Origin: Firmicutes bacterium UBA5500
GTDB lineage: Bacteria > Bacillota > UBA994 > UBA5500
DNA length: 9,828 bases
Direction: 5' to 3'
Assembly (NCBI GenBank): GCA_002427055.1
Contig: DIPA01000065.1
Location: forward strand, 7,089-16,916
A program made the translations under genes and the position numbers. This document shows, piece by piece, positions 7,123 to 9,828 of this stretch. Position 1 is the stretch's first letter. Every line of letters begins with the position of its first letter. The notes under the pieces are model-generated. The model searched no databases and was not told the DNA's origin. It saw only the letters and a program-made list of their open reading frames with translations.

Positions 7123-7129
7123 CCTGAAA

Positions 7130-7180
7130 GAGGGGCGTGTAACACTATGTTTGTCATAAGTGTAGTGCTACACGCCCCTC
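7130..7180. terminator. Long inverted repeat, probable bidirectional terminator
   Basis: GAGGGGCGTGTA (7130-7141) pairs perfectly with TACACGCCCCTC (7169-7180). After one mismatch the stem continues with CACTA and TAGTG (7143-7147 with 7163-7167), leaving a 15-base loop. It lies between the convergent ribU and MATE genes, 8 bases after the ribU stop. The U-tracts are weak on both sides (TCTTTC on the minus strand, TCGCTTTG on the plus strand), so efficiency is uncertain. Confidence 0.7.
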
Positions 7181-7224
7181 GCTTTGCATCCAAACAGCGC
7201 GGCGCCTTTTCAGTACCATTCAGG

Positions 7225-8622
7225 CTAGACACGTGCCTTCTGCCAACCGCCCTGATGAAAGCGCAATGAGGCCATCGTACCACGAACAATATGGTCGACC
7301 GACATGGCTATCCAAGCGCCCTTAAGCCCAAGGCCTAATCCTTTAACTAGCACATAGGCGGTGCCAAGACGCCCGCCCCAAATGCCAAGCATGGTAACCA
7401 ACATAACAAAGCGGGTGTCTCCGGCACCCCGCAATGAACCCATCATAACAAAAGTAGCACCCATTATCGGTTGCACTAAAGCGATGATGCGTAAACAAAT
7501 GATCCCTTGCTCAATTACAGCCTGCTCATCCGTATAACAACTGATTATTTGCGCCGGAAAGAAAAATAAGATTAAACCCAGGATGCCCATAGTCAGCATT
7601 GCTAGTCGACGAGACTCAATGCCGAAGCGCTTTGCTCGCTCTGGCATTCCTGCACCCAAACTCTGACCAACTAATGTAGTTGAGGCCATCGAAAACCCCA
7701 TGCCCGGAGTAAAAGTGATTCCCTCAGAGTTGATAGCAATTTGATGCGCCGCATAGGCCACCGTGCCTAGACCAGATACTGTACGGGCGTAAAACATCAT
7801 ACCAAAGCGCATAATCAACTGCTCAATACTTGCCGGTAAGCCTACATTCAGAATGCGCTTGATCATTGTCCAGTCAGGCCGATATGACTGTCCTCGCTGG
7901 AAAGTCAGCACAAACTTGCCACTGAAGAACACAGACAAAACCAAACAAAATGCCACTATACGTGACATCAAAGTTGAAATGGCTGCCCCAGCAACCCCCA
8001 GACGAGGGAAAGGCCCCACGCCAAAAATCAGCAAGTAGTTGAAAACAATATTAACAATGTTCGCTACCACATTCACGCGCATAGGAGTCCGCATGTCGCC
8101 AGCACCCCGTAATACGCCATTGAGAATCATACTTGTGAGCGAGAATACTAAGCTGACGCTCATGATACGCGAATATGCAATTGCCAACGGGGCTACGTCA
8201 GACGCAGCCTGCATGAAGTGAATCATGGCTGGGGCAAAGAAAAACACGCCGAGCATCAAACAAAGAGATGTACTGATGGCAAGAATTAATGACTGGCGTG
8301 CTGCCTGATTAGCGAGTTTAAGATCTTGCGCGCCCATTAAGCGTGCTATCAAAGCCGTACTACCAATACTAATGGCAGAAAAAATGGCATTAGCCGTAAA
8401 AACAGGCTGGTTACTAAGGCCAATGGCAGCAATAGCACTCGCTCCAAGGCTGCCTACCATGATCATGTCGGCCATACTCACCATCGTCACTAATAGCTGC
8501 TCAATAATTGCTGGGTAAGCCAAGTTCCATATCCTAGACTGAATCTGCCTTCTAGTTAACTCCCCTTGACTTCCTAATATTGGGTGGTCAACAACTTGCT
8601 CTTTCGCTGCTATTACCACCAC
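7225..8622 (-). CDS. MATE family multidrug efflux transporter
   Basis: An inner-membrane antiporter of the MATE family, which exports cationic drugs or metabolites in exchange for Na+ or H+; the real substrate is unknown. The 465 residues hold about twelve hydrophobic helices in two related halves. The repeat is visible: YPAIIEQLL and VGSLG (36-60) correspond to LPASIEQLI and VSGLG (262-286), and GVLRGAGDMRTPM (169-181) corresponds to GSLRGAGDTRFVM (395-407). The start is one of two adjacent GTG codons at 8622 and 8619 next to GGAGG; the second has the better spacing. It converges on ribU and ends at the shared inverted repeat. Nothing points to a specific regulator. Confidence 0.93.
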   Translation of the reverse strand: MVVIAAKEQVVDHPILGSQGELTRRQIQSRIWNLAYPAIIEQLLVTMVSMADMIMVGSLGASAIAAIGLSNQPVFTANAIFSAISIGSTALIARLMGAQDLKLANQAARQSLILAISTSLCLMLGVFFFAPAMIHFMQAASDVAPLAIAYSRIMSVSLVFSLTSMILNGVLRGAGDMRTPMRVNVVANIVNIVFNYLLIFGVGPFPRLGVAGAAISTLMSRIVAFCLVLSVFFSGKFVLTFQRGQSYRPDWTMIKRILNVGLPASIEQLIMRFGMMFYARTVSGLGTVAYAAHQIAINSEGITFTPGMGFSMASTTLVGQSLGAGMPERAKRFGIESRRLAMLTMGILGLILFFFPAQIISCYTDEQAVIEQGIICLRIIALVQPIMGATFVMMGSLRGAGDTRFVMLVTMLGIWGGRLGTAYVLVKGLGLGLKGAWIAMSVDHIVRGTMASLRFHQGGWQKARV

Positions 8623-8745
8623 CCCCCTCCACTTCGTATAGCGAAAAATTCACTAGCCTTAGCTTATAGTGGGGGCAAACAATAGGCAAGAGCAAAGAAA
8701 TTACACATTCTTAATCCACGCCAGCGCTCTTATTAGCAAACTTCA

Positions 8746-9057
8746 CTAAAACAGCCGCTCAGCATCCGACTCTTTGACCAGTTCTTCAATACGACAAATC
8801 AATTTCTCCAGCAGATTTCGCTCCGTAAGTATCGTGGCGAAATCAGTAAATATGTTTTCATTATCTGTGTAGACACCGAGAAAAGGGGTAATTGCATGCA
8901 CAAATGACCCAGCTGTAAAAGAAAGTGGTTTACTCAGCTCTAAGAAAAAAACTGCAGGGACTTCCATTCCAAAGCGCAAGACGGCTTTGGCTAGGCGTTC
9001 ACTCAACTGCTCTGCCGCCTCTGGGGTAGTTTCATATACTGGCTCCCATTCAAACAA
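8746..9057 (-). CDS. Small conserved-looking hypothetical protein, 103 residues
   Basis: I do not recognise a named family. The TTG at 9057 is chosen as start because a near-perfect ribosome binding site, GGGAGGTGAG, lies about 5 bases upstream; a longer frame from a TTG at 9081 has no such site and would contain this site inside it. The protein has a charged N-terminal helix (TTPEAAEQLSERLAKAV), a hydrophobic centre with VPAVFFLELSKPLSF (33-47) and FVHAITPFLGVY (about 52-63), and a charged C-terminal helix (RNLLEKLICRIEELVKESDAE). No signal peptide or clear transmembrane segment is visible, so a small cytoplasmic or peripheral membrane protein is likely. It lies between the MATE gene and the KOW-like gene, behind the latter's terminator, so it probably has its own promoter, which I could not identify. 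Confidence 0.75.
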   Translation of the reverse strand: MFEWEPVYETTPEAAEQLSERLAKAVLRFGMEVPAVFFLELSKPLSFTAGSFVHAITPFLGVYTDNENIFTDFATILTERNLLEKLICRIEELVKESDAERLF

Positions 9058-9160
9058 GGCACTCACCTCCCAGACTTGCAACCTTTAGCTTGCCCTAATG
9101 AGCGCCTGTTATGCGGGTAAATGAGCTACTTACTGTCGCAGATCTTCCCTCTATGTTTTG

Positions 9161-9197
9161 CAACACAAAAGAGGCTAAGTTTGCGCCTAGCCTCTTT
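9161..9197 (-). terminator. Intrinsic terminator after the KOW-like protein gene
   Basis: AAAGAGGCTA (9168-9177) and TAGCCTCTTT (9188-9197) form a perfect 10-bp stem with a 10-base loop. On the minus strand the stem runs into TTTTGTGTTG, a U-rich tract, placing it 25 bases after the stop of the gene at 9223. Confidence 0.8.
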
Positions 9198-9222
9198 CAT
9201 ACTTTTTCTTAGGTTATACCAA

Positions 9223-9819
9223 TTATCCTTCGATGAGCTCTACGTTAGCACGTGGAACCGTGACCAATTCTCCACTCTCAAGCTTGGCCACCAATACGCG
9301 AGCTTTAGTGCCAGACTCTACCTGCTGTAATTCTGCCGGTAGTTTGGCTACCGTTGCCAGCTTGCCAAAATAGGGTTCACGAATGATACGAATCAGCGTA
9401 CCGATGTCCATGCCGCCCTCAATCTTGTTCTCGTGTCTTTCTTTCTTCTCAGACAACGCCACAATTACCTCTGGACGCATGACACCTGCACGGATTTGAG
9501 TAGCACCGTTGATTGAAGCTATTTCGCCATCAAGAGATTTCAGCATGTCAAACGTCTTGTCCGCCATGCGAATCTGGCCAAAACCCTCAGTCATGATGAT
9601 ACTCAGATTGATGTCCTCTTGACCGGTAATAGCTACGCCGATATCGTAGCCGAGGAACTCAACTAGGTCTTTATCAATCAAGCCGCCAGCCACTATACCA
9701 GCTACGCCTACCTGGTCGGCTTTGCGGATAGCATCGAGAGTAACCAGCGAGCCACCAACAACGATCTTACCACGCATGTCGGAGGTAATCTTATCACCGG
9801 TTAGAACTTCGCTAGGATC
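9223..9819 (-). CDS. Uncharacterised protein with C-terminal KOW-like domain (5' end truncated)
   Basis: The visible 198 residues are the C-terminal part of a larger protein. The frame is open up to 9819 and begins DPSEVLTGDKITSDMRGKIV, so the internal ATG at 9777 is not the likely start. The first part (about residues 15-75) reads like an alpha/beta fold with GKIVVGGSL, GVAGIVAGGLI and a buried hydrophobic strand INLSIIMTEGFG. The last 55 residues (IIREPYFGKLATV ... SGELVTVPRANVELIEG) have the pattern of a KOW/SH3-like beta barrel: a P-Y-x-G-x-x-A-x-V turn and a closing V-P-R-A-N-V-E-L-I. I associate this layout with uncharacterised proteins of Clostridia and Chloroflexi, from memory and unverified. 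A terminator follows. An in-frame TAG at 9820-9822 falls in a terminal palindrome and is probably artefactual. Confidence 0.8.
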   Translation of the reverse strand, partial: DPSEVLTGDKITSDMRGKIVVGGSLVTLDAIRKADQVGVAGIVAGGLIDKDLVEFLGYDIGVAITGQEDINLSIIMTEGFGQIRMADKTFDMLKSLDGEIASINGATQIRAGVMRPEVIVALSEKKERHENKIEGGMDIGTLIRIIREPYFGKLATVAKLPAELQQVESGTKARVLVAKLESGELVTVPRANVELIEG

Positions 9820-9828
9820 CTAGCGAAG
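9807..9828. repeat. Perfect 22-bp palindrome at the right end of the window
   Basis: The last 22 bases are identical to their own reverse complement, centred on GGATCC (between 9817 and 9818), with half-site CTTCGCTAGGA. The left half reads as sound coding sequence of the KOW-like gene on the minus strand; the right half puts a TAG into the same frame. This is what a fold-back or graph-end artefact at a contig end would look like. Confidence 0.85.

Noticed and set aside
8623..8745. Promoter or terminator in the gap between the 103-residue gene and the MATE gene
   Set aside because: The best candidate (TTGCCT and TATAAG on the minus strand) has only a 15-base spacer, and no convincing terminator hairpin was seen.

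Overview
The window is 9.8 kb of Gram-positive (Firmicutes) chromosome. Supporting features are a textbook CIRCE element in front of groES-groEL, the tsaE-tsaB-rimI-tsaD operon, an FMN riboswitch driving the ECF transporter subunit ribU, strong GGAGG-type ribosome binding sites, and frequent TTG/GTG starts. A formate/nitrite channel and the protein style suggest an anaerobic, Clostridia-like organism. Genus cannot be read from the sequence. Almost every gene lies on the minus strand; only ribU is on the plus strand.

Layout, left to right. At 1-1181 is a 3'-truncated groEL, preceded in transcription by groES (1195-1482) and a SigA-like promoter overlapping CIRCE (1530-1593). At 1758-3189 two minus-strand genes, 5-formyltetrahydrofolate cyclo-ligase followed by a FocA/NirC-type formate/nitrite channel, probably form a small operon ending at a hairpin near 1730. 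The intergenic stretch 3290-3440 holds a dense same-orientation cluster of DnaA boxes. At 3450-6176 is the t6A operon tsaE-tsaB-rimI-tsaD, read leftwards from a promoter at 6281-6309. Back to back with it, a second promoter (6323-6351) drives an FMN riboswitch, a terminator and ribU (6565-7122). A long inverted repeat (7130-7180) separates ribU from a convergent MATE efflux gene (7225-8622). Two poorly known minus-strand genes close the window: a 103-residue hypothetical protein (8746-9057) and a protein with a KOW-like C-terminus (9223-9819, cut by the right edge), with a terminator between them.

How the genes work together. TsaE, TsaB and TsaD act together in making the tRNA t6A modification, and RimI is their usual operon partner. 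RibU imports riboflavin under FMN feedback. GroES/GroEL are under HrcA/CIRCE heat-shock control. The folate enzyme and formate channel suggest a link to one-carbon metabolism.

The most interesting non-coding feature is the DnaA-box array beside tsaD. Bacillus subtilis has the same tsaE-tsaB-rimI-tsaD ... groES-groEL order and, as I recall, a DnaA-binding cluster next to its tsaD (gcp). The array may therefore be a conserved replication-control site rather than chance. The window also ends in a perfect 22-bp palindrome that introduces an in-frame stop into an otherwise sound reading frame, which looks like an assembly artefact.
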